NCBI GenBank assembly: GCA_041390105.1
Contig: JAWKQO010000004.1
Span: 464,111 to 528,110 of the forward strand
Direction of reading: 5' to 3'
DNA: 64,000 bases
Source: Gemmatimonadota bacterium
Lineage (GTDB): Bacteria; Gemmatimonadota; Gemmatimonadetes; Longimicrobiales; Gaopeijiaceae
The position numbers and the translations under genes are program-made. Positions 18,286-26,726 of this stretch are shown here, piece by piece. Each line of letters starts with the position of its first letter. Position 1 is the first letter of the stretch. The notes beneath the pieces are model-generated. The model was not told the origin of the DNA. It made no database searches and saw only the letters and a list, made by a program, of their open reading frames with translations.

Positions 18286-18681
18286 TCAGCGCGCCGCGGC
18301 GACGCTGAATCCGTATTCTCCCCGCACCACGTGTCCGTCCGCCGACATGGTGCGCCAGGCCACCGTGTAGGTACCCGCGGGCACCGCCGCGTCGGCCGTG
18401 GCCACTTGCACCTTGCCGTCCGTCGCGTCGGCGGCCACCTCCCCCAGCGGAATCACGCTGCCCGCCCCATCCAGGAGTCGAATCGACGTGGCCTTTTTCT
18501 GAGGAACCTGGCTGAAGACGAGGCGGATCTCCGAGACGGACTCGACGCGGGCGTCCTTCTCGGGAACGGACTTGACCAGCGCCAGATGCCAGGTGGACTC
18601 CATGGGCCGAATGGCGCCCACGTTGGCTACGGCGACCACTCCGCAGAACGCGAGGGCGCCGAAGATCCGATTCCCTTTCAT
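18286..18681 (-). CDS. copC: CopC periplasmic copper-binding protein
   Basis: This 131-residue exported protein has the CopC beta-sandwich. After the signal region the motif HLALVKSVPEKDARVE carries the N-terminal His of the Cu(II) site, and WRTMSADGHVVRGEYGFSV carries the conserved Asp-Gly-His. Length fits the single-domain family. It should hold Cu(II) in the periplasm for CopD. It lies between the TonB receptor and copD on the same strand, and copper delivered through the outer membrane is the obvious cargo. Confidence 0.92.
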   Translation of the reverse strand: MKGNRIFGALAFCGVVAVANVGAIRPMESTWHLALVKSVPEKDARVESVSEIRLVFSQVPQKKATSIRLLDGAGSVIPLGEVAADATDGKVQVATADAAVPAGTYTVAWRTMSADGHVVRGEYGFSVAAAR

Positions 18682-18745
18682 TGGTCAACTCCGGTGGTGT
18701 GCTCCGCGTCGGACACGGCGATCGCCGAGGCCGTTGCAGCAGCGG

Positions 18746-20809
18746 TCAATGGGTTCCAACCCGCACGCGTGCGCTGAGGCTGCGCGGGGCGCCCGGGGTC
18801 ACGAAGCCAGAGGAGCGGAGCTCCACGTAGCGCACGTCGGCCACGTTTGAGAGTTCCATCTCCAACGTCACGCCAGGGCGCCACTCCCACTCAGTGCCGA
18901 CGTCCAGCAGCGAGTAGGCCCGCGTCTCCACCTCGGGCTCCCCCACCGGCGTGTGCGGTCCGACCAAGCGCCACGACATGCGCATCGGCAGCCCCCACGG
19001 CAGAGGCAGTTGGGCACCGGCGCGCATCAGATAGCGCGAGACCCCCGGCACCGGATCGTCACCGGTGTTGGGGCCGTCGGCCGGCGCCTCCTCATGGCCG
19101 TGGTCCTCGTGGGGATCGACGTACCCGCCGTGCAGGTGGGCGTCGTTCAACGTCACGCCCAGATCGAGCCGCACCTCTTCGGAAAGGCTCCAGCCCACCT
19201 GTGCCTCGATCCCCTGCCGGGTGCTGCCGCCCGAGTCCGTGACCTCCAGGGTCACCGGGTCGAGGAGCCGCTCGTTGCTCACGTCGATGCGGAAGAGGGA
19301 CATACCCGCGTCGAAGCGGTCTCCTCGCAGCTCGGCGCCCACTTCATGGGACCAGGCGATGTAGGGCTCCCGAGCCGGGTCGCCGATGATGCCCACCGGG
19401 CTGCGGAAGCCCCGGCTGCTGCCCGCTTTCAACGTGAGTTGCGGAGTCCAGGCCCAGCGGAGCCCCAGCTTGGGACTCACGATCGCTCGTGTGGAGGACT
19501 CCAGAGCGGCGGCGGCATCGAGGTTGGAGCGCGACGTGTGGGTGAAGCGATCCACGCGCGCCCCCAGGTCCACGCCCAGCCGCTGGGCGATCGTGCGCCG
19601 CCACCTCGTGTAAAGCGCGGCGGTACGGTACGTGGCGTCCAGGTCCGTCTCGGTCAGGGCGATGGCCCGCTGGACCGTGGACGCATGACGGTACCCTACC
19701 GACTCCGCCCGGCCCGACGCACCCACCACCAGATCGCCCCTCGCACCGGTCCAACCCAGCTCTACCTGTCCTCCGCCGCCCACGCGCTCGTCGAACTCGC
19801 CCGACTGCAGCACAGTCCCGGCGTCTCCGCCGTGATCGTGGCCGGGAATGTGGAGATACAGTGAGTAGTCCGAAGCCTGGGCCCAGGCCGTGGCCTGCAT
19901 CACCCGCGCTCCCCCCACGGGGCGGGACCAGCGACCGTGGAGGATGATCCGTCGCGAATCACCACCATCGCTGGGATCGACGGCGGAGCGAACGTCCTCG
20001 GCGTTATAGGCGGGGACGGTCACGAATCCCGGAGAGTTCCAGGTGGTCCCGTAGAGAGAAAGCCCGCCCTCCAAGCGGCCCGTACCCAGCGCCCGCCAGC
20101 CACGCGCCAAGGCGTTCGCCAACCGGTAGTCCATGTTCGCGCGCCAGCCGTCTTCCCGTTGGACGCTTCCTCCCACCAGGAACCCCCCGTCCTCGTGGCG
20201 ACGGCCCACCAGAGCGCTCCCCTGGACGTCACCGAACGACGTGGTCTCGAGCGACGCCTCCGTCCCCTCCGCATCCGCGCGGGTGAACACCTCCACCACG
20301 CCGGCCAATGCGAAGTCCCCATATAAGGGGCTCGCTCCGCCGTGGATCAACCGCATCGAGCTGACCGCCTGGGGGAAGAGCAGGTTCCAGTCGGCAAACC
20401 CCTCCACGTGTCCATGCGCGGGCAGGTTGATCGGTACCCCGTCGACGACCAACAACACGTCGGACGAGTGATCCGAGGTGAACCCCCGGAGGACGACGTT
20501 CGAAGCGAACCCGGGTCCCTGCCCCTGGTCGTGGACATCCACGCTGGAGATGCGACGCAGCAACTGATAGGGGTTGCGGGCCAGCGTGCCCCGCACGCGC
20601 TCAGGAGCGATCACCGTCGCCGCCACCGGAGGCGGTGCGGAACGCTCCCTTTCCACGGTCACCCGGAGGGGATCGATCAGGTAGACGGTCGTGTCTCGGG
20701 TGGCGGCGGTGTCCGGTACCTGACCCGTGAGCCCGGTCGGGCAGAGCACCGCCACTCCCAAGCCACACAGGAGCACGCGCCAGGGCACGCCGGTTCGGGT
20801 CCTGCTCAT
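18746..20809 (-). CDS. TonB-dependent receptor with His-rich loops, probable copper receptor
   Basis: This 687-residue outer-membrane receptor has a signal peptide, a plug (about 55-165, with LRRISSVDVHDQGQGPG, VLLVVDGVPINLP and GGASPLYGDFALAG) and a 22-strand-type barrel. It carries metal-ligand clusters: LPAHGHVEG in the plug, HIPGHDHGGDAG in a barrel loop, and LHGGYVDPHEDHGHEEAP near the C-terminus. The start at 20809 overlaps the MbnH stop (ATGA), so translation is coupled. Position between mbnH and copC, plus His richness, points to copper or a copper chelate as substrate (inference). Zinc is the main alternative. Confidence 0.9.
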   Translation of the reverse strand: MSRTRTGVPWRVLLCGLGVAVLCPTGLTGQVPDTAATRDTTVYLIDPLRVTVERERSAPPPVAATVIAPERVRGTLARNPYQLLRRISSVDVHDQGQGPGFASNVVLRGFTSDHSSDVLLVVDGVPINLPAHGHVEGFADWNLLFPQAVSSMRLIHGGASPLYGDFALAGVVEVFTRADAEGTEASLETTSFGDVQGSALVGRRHEDGGFLVGGSVQREDGWRANMDYRLANALARGWRALGTGRLEGGLSLYGTTWNSPGFVTVPAYNAEDVRSAVDPSDGGDSRRIILHGRWSRPVGGARVMQATAWAQASDYSLYLHIPGHDHGGDAGTVLQSGEFDERVGGGGQVELGWTGARGDLVVGASGRAESVGYRHASTVQRAIALTETDLDATYRTAALYTRWRRTIAQRLGVDLGARVDRFTHTSRSNLDAAAALESSTRAIVSPKLGLRWAWTPQLTLKAGSSRGFRSPVGIIGDPAREPYIAWSHEVGAELRGDRFDAGMSLFRIDVSNERLLDPVTLEVTDSGGSTRQGIEAQVGWSLSEEVRLDLGVTLNDAHLHGGYVDPHEDHGHEEAPADGPNTGDDPVPGVSRYLMRAGAQLPLPWGLPMRMSWRLVGPHTPVGEPEVETRAYSLLDVGTEWEWRPGVTLEMELSNVADVRYVELRSSGFVTPGAPRSLSARVRVGTH

Positions 20810-22026
20810 CGCCCCACCCCTCCCCGCGCCGCCCACGGATCCGAGAACCGGGGATCGCTCACGAAGTCCTCATCCGTGAGCGCCCGCAGATACGCCTTGA
20901 GGCCCGCCCGCTCCTCCGGCGTTAGCGTGAACCCGTTGACGAAGCCGCTCTTGTGCGGGTTGGCGCTTCCCACCCCCACGTAGGGACCGGACGAGATCGT
21001 GCGCCCGCCCGCCGCATAGTGATCGATCACCTCGTCCAGTGTGGCGATGCTCCCGTCGTGCATGTAGGGCGCGGTCAGCTCGACGTTGCGCAGCGAAGGA
21101 GCCTTGAAGCGTCCCATGTCCTCGGGACGCCCCGTGAAGTTGAAGAGCCCGGTATTGGGCTCGGGGTAGGCTCCGTTGCCGTCCAGGTTGTAGAGGCCAG
21201 TGTTGTGGAACTCGATCTCCGGCGAGCTCTTTCCCTCGAAATCCGAGGTTCCCGTGAAGAACAGTCCCCCATGGCAGTGAAAGCACTCCAGCCGCTCACT
21301 GAAGAACAGCGCCTGTCCCACCTGGGCCTCGGCGGATAGGGCAGTGGCGTCGCCGCGCCGGGCTCGATCCACGGGCGCGTTCCCCGAGATGAGCGTCCGT
21401 TGGAACGACGCGATCGCACGCGTGATCGCGGCCAGTGTGAACGGATCCGCGTCTTCCGGATAGGAGGCCGCAAACAGCCGTTGGTAGACGGTGTCGGCGC
21501 GCAATCGAGCGAACAGCTCGGCCTCCCGCCCGCTCATCCCCAACTCGACCGGATCGTCGCCGAACATCGGCACGAGGGCCTGGGCGGCCAGGTCGTGCAG
21601 CAGGGGATTGGCCCAGGTGAGTACGGGCTGATACCCGACATTCCCCAGTGCCATCGAATTCCGTGGATGCGCCTGCCCAGTGGACCCGAGCGCTACCGAG
21701 CGGGGATCGGCGAACGCCCGTGCCTGCTCGTGGCACGACGCGCAGCTCTGGGTCTGGTTCCCGGACAGGCGTGTGTCGTAGAAGAGGTGGCGACCCAGCT
21801 CGACCTTGCCGGCGGACATGGGATTGTCCGCCGGCACCCGCGGGGCCGGAAACCCCTCCGGCAGATCCCACTCGAACGCAACGTCCGGACCAGGCTCCGC
21901 GAACAGCGGCCCCAGCGTCTCGTCGCCCCCGCACGCTCCGAAGGCGGCGGACGCGAGGGCCGCAGTCAAGGCCACGACCCTCCCGCTCCGCTCGCACTTC
22001 AGGGCGTGAAAGGCGCTAGCGGACAC
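20806..22026 (-). CDS. mbnH: MbnH-family di-haem enzyme
   Basis: This MauG-like di-haem protein has two CxxCH sites, SCASCHEQAR and LECFHCHGG, and the RFKAPSLRNVELTAPYMHDG segment of the di-haem peroxidase superfamily. In characterised MbnH the two haems reach a bis-Fe(IV) state and oxidise a Trp of MbnP to kynurenine, which creates a copper site. The gene directly follows mbnP. The start is uncertain: the GTG at 22024-22026 gives a 31-residue lipoprotein signal ending AAFGAC and overlaps the mbnP stop; ATG at 22060-22062 and GTG at 21973-21975 are alternatives. It should act in the periplasm, anchored by lipid. Confidence 0.88.
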   Translation of the reverse strand: MSASAFHALKCERSGRVVALTAALASAAFGACGGDETLGPLFAEPGPDVAFEWDLPEGFPAPRVPADNPMSAGKVELGRHLFYDTRLSGNQTQSCASCHEQARAFADPRSVALGSTGQAHPRNSMALGNVGYQPVLTWANPLLHDLAAQALVPMFGDDPVELGMSGREAELFARLRADTVYQRLFAASYPEDADPFTLAAITRAIASFQRTLISGNAPVDRARRGDATALSAEAQVGQALFFSERLECFHCHGGLFFTGTSDFEGKSSPEIEFHNTGLYNLDGNGAYPEPNTGLFNFTGRPEDMGRFKAPSLRNVELTAPYMHDGSIATLDEVIDHYAAGGRTISSGPYVGVGSANPHKSGFVNGFTLTPEERAGLKAYLRALTDEDFVSDPRFSDPWAARGGVGR

Positions 22027-22879
22027 TGAACAGACGCTGCGGCTGCGCCGCCGTGCCCTCATAGGCGAGTCCCAGTGCAGGAAGAACCGCATGGCACTCC
22101 GGATCTCCGGGGAAGGACATGCACCCCTTGGCCGCGCTGTTCTGGGTCAGGTCACTCTGCGACAGGATCGCGCCCAAGTCAGCAACGACCTGGTTGCTGG
22201 TCCAGTCGAACCCGTTGAAGGTCACCGTGAGGCGATGCTCGTTGCTGCAGGCCGTCGCCGGGGTGGTGGGTGTCCCCGCTGGCGAGCAGCCGGTGCTGCC
22301 CAGGTGCACGAACCAGCCATCCGGCTGGGCCGCGGAGGTGTGATCCATGCGCGCGAACTTGTATCCGCCGTTCCATGACCAGAACAGCGCGGTCAGATCG
22401 AGGGGCGCCTGGGCTGTGGTCTGGTCCTGGTGGTTCATGGAGAAAGGAACGCCGAGCGTGAACCGCACGCCGCTGTAATCACCGGCAGGTACCTCGCCGC
22501 GCACAGTGGTGTTGGTGGCTGCCGTGCCGTTCACGCAGGGTCCGCTCCCGTTCTCGAAGTCCAGCAAAGCGAGGTTCTCGCGCTGCCAGAGTCCATCCTG
22601 CTCCAGGGTGAGGGGCACGGCTGCCCCGTTGCTGTCCAGCAGGGCCACGTCATGCACGTAGAAGCGGAAGTCGACGGGCGTGATGGTGGTCTGGGAGGCA
22701 CCCACGTTGGTAAAGCTGGCCCCGCAGTTGAACGATTGGCCGTTGACCGCCGCGGCGAACTGCAGCGAAACGTCGATCGGTCCGGCGGGAGTGGAAGGCT
22801 CGTCGGAGCATGCGGCTACCACGGCGAAGGCCGCGAAAAGCGTGGCGGGGAGCAGGCGCGCCCGGGTTCGGATCATCAT
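22016..22879 (-). CDS. mbnP: MbnP-family copper-binding lipoprotein
   Basis: This 287-residue protein starts with a lipoprotein signal ending VVAAC and matches the MbnP / 'metallo-mystery pair, four-Cys' family. Signs include FRFYVHDVALLDSNG, GVPFSMNHQD, FFWSWNGGYKF-like LFWSWNGGYKFARMD and GWFVHLGSTGC, with further Cys residues at FNCGAS, GPCVNG, TACSNEH, KGCMSF and PECHAV. In the studied homologue a Trp is converted to kynurenine by MbnH and takes part in Cu(I) binding. Adjacent mbnH, a TonB receptor and copC/copD support a copper acquisition role. It is the first clearly recognisable family member of the minus-strand copper operon. Confidence 0.9.
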   Translation of the reverse strand: MMIRTRARLLPATLFAAFAVVAACSDEPSTPAGPIDVSLQFAAAVNGQSFNCGASFTNVGASQTTITPVDFRFYVHDVALLDSNGAAVPLTLEQDGLWQRENLALLDFENGSGPCVNGTAATNTTVRGEVPAGDYSGVRFTLGVPFSMNHQDQTTAQAPLDLTALFWSWNGGYKFARMDHTSAAQPDGWFVHLGSTGCSPAGTPTTPATACSNEHRLTVTFNGFDWTSNQVVADLGAILSQSDLTQNSAAKGCMSFPGDPECHAVLPALGLAYEGTAAQPQRLFSVR

Positions 22880-23042
22880 CGTATCAGGTCTCTAGGGATT
22901 GTTGTTCACGTGCCGGGAGGGGCCCCCCGGGTGTCTGAGTGCATGCGAGGGCGCCGGGGTGCAACGAGGATGCAAGTCGACCCGGACACGCCCTGGGGCG
23001 CGCCGGCAAGCCGCATTGCTCAGGAGCTGTGGGCGCCGCGAC

Positions 23043-23465
23043 TCAGGCGGGAGGAGCGGTCGCGAACGGGAGACCGAGGTGGTCGAGGCGAGAGACGTCT
23101 GCGCGCCGAGGCGCCGACACCGCCCACGCGGTGGCCACACGCTGGGATACACCCAGCTGCGTGGCTTGAGCGGGCATCCCCGTGGCAAGGTCGCAGCAGC
23201 ACAGGCCGGAACAGCACCCGGACTGGCCTTCGTCTTCGGTGCCCATGCCCGCGTGGAGCGCATGTCCGGACGCTTCGGTCGGAGGCAGGTGTCCGCCGTG
23301 GGCGGACGCCGGAGCCTCCGCCGGCATGGGCGCACCCTGCATGGCACGACCCGCTGCCGAGTGCCCCAGGCACTCGGGGAAGAGGCCGGGTCCCAGCGGG
23401 CCGAACTGAGCCAGCAAGCCCAGCATCACCCAGGCCAACCAACGGCGAAGCGTCAGATCTCGCAC
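23043..23465 (-). CDS. Small His/Met/Cys-rich protein, probable metal handling
   Basis: This 140-residue protein has an N-terminal hydrophobic segment (WLAWVMLGLLAQFGPLG) and a middle rich in potential copper ligands: SAHGGHLPP, ASGHALHAGMGTED and SGCCSGLCCCDLATGM. I do not recognise a named family. The start is a GTG at 23463-23465 with no clear ribosome site; an internal Met at about 23426 is possible. It precedes mbnP on the same strand by 163 bases, which with its ligand content suggests a copper chaperone or sensor of the same locus. The C-terminal third is Ala/Arg-rich and less convincing. Confidence 0.55.
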   Translation of the reverse strand: MRDLTLRRWLAWVMLGLLAQFGPLGPGLFPECLGHSAAGRAMQGAPMPAEAPASAHGGHLPPTEASGHALHAGMGTEDEGQSGCCSGLCCCDLATGMPAQATQLGVSQRVATAWAVSAPRRADVSRLDHLGLPFATAPPA

Positions 23466-23506
23466 ATGGAAACGCTACCACCCCGCCCGGTGGCCCGGCA
23501 AGCGCC

Positions 23507-24259
23507 CTACGCCTGTCCGGCGGAAGGAACCGCCGGGATCAGCTCGTCCACGTAGCGGCGCAGCATGTTGCGCCAGGTGGGCCAATCGTGGTCCCACTCG
23601 GCCCCCCAGGAGTCCACGCGGTTGGGGACCCCCTTCTGGCCCAACGCGTCGGCCACGCGCCAGGACTCCCCGATGTCTTCCGCTTTGCCTTCGCCGGAGG
23701 CCAGCAGCACGAAGCGGGAGCGGAGCCGCTCCAGGATGGGGCCCTCCAGGCCCGGCAGATAATGCAGCGGCGAGGCGTAGTAGAAATTCTCGTTGGGTCG
23801 TCCGTCGAGGAAACGGCGAAGATCATAGGTCCCGCTCATGCAGAGCGCCGAGCGAAAGACCTCGGGAAACCGGCACACCGTGGCCAAGGCGTTGAACGCT
23901 CCGATCGAGGCGCCGGTGGCAACCACCTCGATCTCGGGATCCTGACAATCGGCGCGGATGGCGGGCACCAGTTCCCAGCGCACGAACTGCTGGAACAGGT
24001 CGAGCGCACGCATCTGGTCGGACGGGCTCCCTTCCCTTCCCAGCATCATGCGGCCGGCCACGCTGTCGCAGGAGTAGATCTTGATGCGGCCCTCGGCCAG
24101 GAAGTCGGCCAAAGTGTCGATGATCAGAAAGCGTTCGATCTCCTCCGCGTCCCCACCCGCGGTCGGGAACACCAGCAGCGGCGTGCCCACCGCTCCCCAG
24201 CGCGTCACCGCGACCTTCTGCCGCAGCCGGTCTGAGATCCACTCGGTCTTGAGCTTCAT
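23507..24259 (-). CDS. Alpha/beta-hydrolase-fold esterase, ATP-grasp cluster
   Basis: This 250-residue cytosolic hydrolase has the nucleophile elbow ATGASIGAFNALA (Ser near residue 118) and a late HDWPTW segment that could hold the catalytic His. FRSALCMSGTYDLRRFLDG resembles esterase D/Fes-type proteins. It lacks a signal peptide. Its start lies 13 bases after the stop of the ATP-grasp gene 24273-25517, so it is the last gene of the five-to-six-gene minus-strand operon. A likely role is hydrolysis of an ester or thioester in the product of the ligases (inference). Confidence 0.82.
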   Translation of the reverse strand: MKLKTEWISDRLRQKVAVTRWGAVGTPLLVFPTAGGDAEEIERFLIIDTLADFLAEGRIKIYSCDSVAGRMMLGREGSPSDQMRALDLFQQFVRWELVPAIRADCQDPEIEVVATGASIGAFNALATVCRFPEVFRSALCMSGTYDLRRFLDGRPNENFYYASPLHYLPGLEGPILERLRSRFVLLASGEGKAEDIGESWRVADALGQKGVPNRVDSWGAEWDHDWPTWRNMLRRYVDELIPAVPSAGQA

Positions 24260-24272
24260 GGGTCAGCCAGGC

Positions 24273-25517
24273 TCAGGCGCGGCCAGGAACGGGGTTGTCG
24301 CTCCGCCACCGCTGGATGCGGGCGAAGAACAACTCGGTGAACTCTTCGACTTCATGCTCGGGGAACAGGGCCCGCACCTTCTTGCGCACCGCCTCTTTCG
24401 CCACGTCCGTGCCGAAGAAACCGTGCAGAACCTCGTCGAGGTGGCTCAGGTGCCGGGCGCAGAACTCGGCGAACCGGTCGGTGTCGAACCGCTGATGGGC
24501 CAGCGCGACGTAGCGATCGAGCTTCTCGCGGAAGGTCATCTCCGGCTCCGCTGCGATCGTGAACCTCTCCCAGGTGAGTGGCTTGAGTCGTCGCGCAGTG
24601 GTGGCGGCGAAGATCGACCAGCGGATGTTGGCACCGATCAGCCAGGGGAAGTGGTAGTGCAGGGACGTCACCTGGGAGTCGGGACACGGGTTGGCGAAGT
24701 CGATCGGGAACCACTGGCCGTCTTTGCGGAGCACTTCGCAGGAGTTGAAGTCCCAGCCGAAATAGGCATTGATGACCAGGGTCATGTCCTGGATGAGGCT
24801 GGCTTCCTCCTCGGAGACGAACCCCTGCTCGCTGGTGTAGCGGTCGTGCAGGGGCGCCGCGGGATCATACAGGATGAGCCGGGTCTGCGGCCCCAGCCCC
24901 ACACAACGCACGAACCGGTCGAAGGGTTCGATGGCCTCCTGGAGGTTCATGACCAGCGTGCCGCTCTCCTCGTAGGCGGCGCGCAGGGCCTCCTCGTCGT
25001 CGATCTTGGAAACCCCCCGCCAGGCGCCGCCATCGTACGGCTTCATGAAGAGCGGATAGCCCAGGTCCTCCCCGATCGAGCCCAGGTCGAAATAGCGGGC
25101 ATACCGTTCCAGGGTGACCTGGAGGTCGTCCGCGTGCTCGTACGACTTGGGCGGCACCAACCAGGTCTTGGGGATGGGGAACCCGAGGCGGATCATGGCG
25201 CAATACGTGGTCAACTTCTCCATGGATTGCACACTCCACGGATTGTTGAACACGTAGACATCGTCGAGGAGGATCGCCTTCTTGATCCACTCGCGCCGGA
25301 CCCGGTACCAGTGGGTCAGTCGGTCGATCACGACGTCGTAGGGCGCCGGTTGCCGCAGATCGAAGGGCTCGATGGTCATGCGCTCGACCTCGAAGCGCAC
25401 GGTGTCGCCGTGATAAGGGATCGCGAGCTGGAGCTGCTTCACGATCTCCTGGTAGGCGATCGGCCAACAGATGTCGGCCCCGAGGGAAAGTCCGATGCGG
25501 CGCACTACCTCGGCCAT
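24273..25517 (-). CDS. ATP-grasp ligase B (divergent type)
   Basis: This 414-residue ATP-grasp protein differs from the three paralogues nearby. The order is a pre-ATP-grasp domain (about 1-110, DDVYVFNNPWSVQSMEKLTTYCAM is split here as VYVFNNPWSVQSMEK), the lid with GYPLFMKPYDGGAWRGVSKI (nucleotide-binding Lys), and the metal-site region DFNSCEVLRKDGQWFPIDFANPCPDS. The last of these resembles ligases with an I-D-x-N ending. A helical C-terminal region (about 330-414) follows. It should form an amide or similar bond through an acyl-phosphate; substrates are unknown. It sits between two hydrolase genes, 51 bases after one and 13 before the other. Confidence 0.82.
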   Translation of the reverse strand: MAEVVRRIGLSLGADICWPIAYQEIVKQLQLAIPYHGDTVRFEVERMTIEPFDLRQPAPYDVVIDRLTHWYRVRREWIKKAILLDDVYVFNNPWSVQSMEKLTTYCAMIRLGFPIPKTWLVPPKSYEHADDLQVTLERYARYFDLGSIGEDLGYPLFMKPYDGGAWRGVSKIDDEEALRAAYEESGTLVMNLQEAIEPFDRFVRCVGLGPQTRLILYDPAAPLHDRYTSEQGFVSEEEASLIQDMTLVINAYFGWDFNSCEVLRKDGQWFPIDFANPCPDSQVTSLHYHFPWLIGANIRWSIFAATTARRLKPLTWERFTIAAEPEMTFREKLDRYVALAHQRFDTDRFAEFCARHLSHLDEVLHGFFGTDVAKEAVRKKVRALFPEHEVEEFTELFFARIQRWRSDNPVPGRA

Positions 25518-25568
25518 CGTTTCCTCGTCTTCCGGCGTCTCGAAGGCGCAGCCGCCTTCCCCGCTCCG

Positions 25569-26726
25569 TCACTCATAGACCAGCCACAGGGGCCCAGGAA
25601 AGAGGACCGAGAGGCCCTCGCGCAGACGATCCCGCCAGTTCTCCCAGTTGTGCCCGTCCCGCGCCTCGGCCCAACGGACATCCATGCCGCTGCGCTGCAG
25701 AACAGGAACCAGCGAACGGTTCTCGTAGATCAGCGACTCGTAGATTCCGCAGGTCATGTACACCTTCTCGGCCACGGGCTGCGGATCCGCGCGGTAGGCG
25801 TTCACGAAGTCGGCGATGGGGTCGAACACCGGCCCCCGGTCGTGCTCGCCGATGTCCGAGAAGGCGAAGGAACCGGATTGCAGCAGAAGACGGCTGAATA
25901 CCCCCGGGAACGCCGCCGCGGTCGAGAGCGTCGCCACCGCACCCAGGCTGGCGCCCATCAAGCCCCTGCCTTCCGGCGTTCCGATCAAGGGCAGGTCGGC
26001 CTCCAGCTGTGGCACCAGCTCATCGGCGATGAAACGGCTCTGGCGCTCGTCGGCGCGGTATTCCGCCATACGGTCCCCAGGGTCGGTGAGCGCCACGATC
26101 AGCGCGGGGATCTCGAGCCGGTGGATGAGATTGTCGAGCACCACCTTCAGCGACGCGAACCGCACATAGTCCGATCCGTCGTGCACCACCAACAAGGGAT
26201 AGCGCCGCGAACGGCGAAAGCTGGCGGGATAGTACACGGTCACCGCCCGCTCTCCGCCGAGGGAGTGGCTGAGGAAGCGGCGCTCCTCCAAGGTCCCCGC
26301 CGGTGCGGACGGGTCCAATTGGGTCCACTCGGGCACCTCGTAGCCCTGCGCCTGGCAGACGGAGTTCGCTCCGAACGGATCGTGGGCCAGATTCGGGTTG
26401 AGGGGATCGCGGATGAGATGCGTGCGCCCGTGCTCCGTGACCTCGAGCTTGTACTCGACGCGCGAGCCGGCCGGTAGTTCCAACGTATAGAACCACAGGT
26501 CGCTGCCTGGGACCCGTGCGAACGGCTGCGAGGTCGGCAGCCCGAAGATCCAGTGGCGGAGGCGCACGTCCTCGGCCGCTCCCCGGTAGACGAAGGTGCA
26601 GTAGGCTCCCTCCACCAGCGGGAACTCCCGACCTGCCAGGAAACCGTCCACATCGGGACGCCCATGGCGAGCCGCGTCCACCAGCCCGGTGATGGCCAGT
26701 CCGGGAATGGGAGCGATGCGGCTCAC
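25569..26726 (-). CDS. Enterobactin-esterase-like hydrolase
   Basis: This 385-residue protein has an N-terminal Fes-like beta-sandwich (about 20-165, with FVYRGAAEDVRLRHWIFG, GSDLWFYTLELPAG, RDPLNPNLAHDPFGANSV) and a C-terminal alpha/beta hydrolase. The hydrolase shows LLVVHDGSDY, the nucleophile LMGASLGAVATL and the late His in RDGHNWENWRDRL. Fes enzymes open the trilactone of enterobactin, so a lactone or ester of the cluster product is a reasonable target (inference). The start is GTG at 26724-26726, overlapping the upstream stop (GTGA), and gives MSRIAPIPG; earlier in-frame codons lie within the upstream gene. No signal peptide is seen. Confidence 0.83.
   Translation of the reverse strand: MSRIAPIPGLAITGLVDAARHGRPDVDGFLAGREFPLVEGAYCTFVYRGAAEDVRLRHWIFGLPTSQPFARVPGSDLWFYTLELPAGSRVEYKLEVTEHGRTHLIRDPLNPNLAHDPFGANSVCQAQGYEVPEWTQLDPSAPAGTLEERRFLSHSLGGERAVTVYYPASFRRSRRYPLLVVHDGSDYVRFASLKVVLDNLIHRLEIPALIVALTDPGDRMAEYRADERQSRFIADELVPQLEADLPLIGTPEGRGLMGASLGAVATLSTAAAFPGVFSRLLLQSGSFAFSDIGEHDRGPVFDPIADFVNAYRADPQPVAEKVYMTCGIYESLIYENRSLVPVLQRSGMDVRWAEARDGHNWENWRDRLREGLSVLFPGPLWLVYE

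Noticed and set aside
22024..22092. Longer N-terminus for MbnH starting at 22060-22092
   Set aside because: It would overlap more of mbnP and put over 40 residues before the lipobox; the GTG at 22026 gives a more normal signal, though this is not certain.
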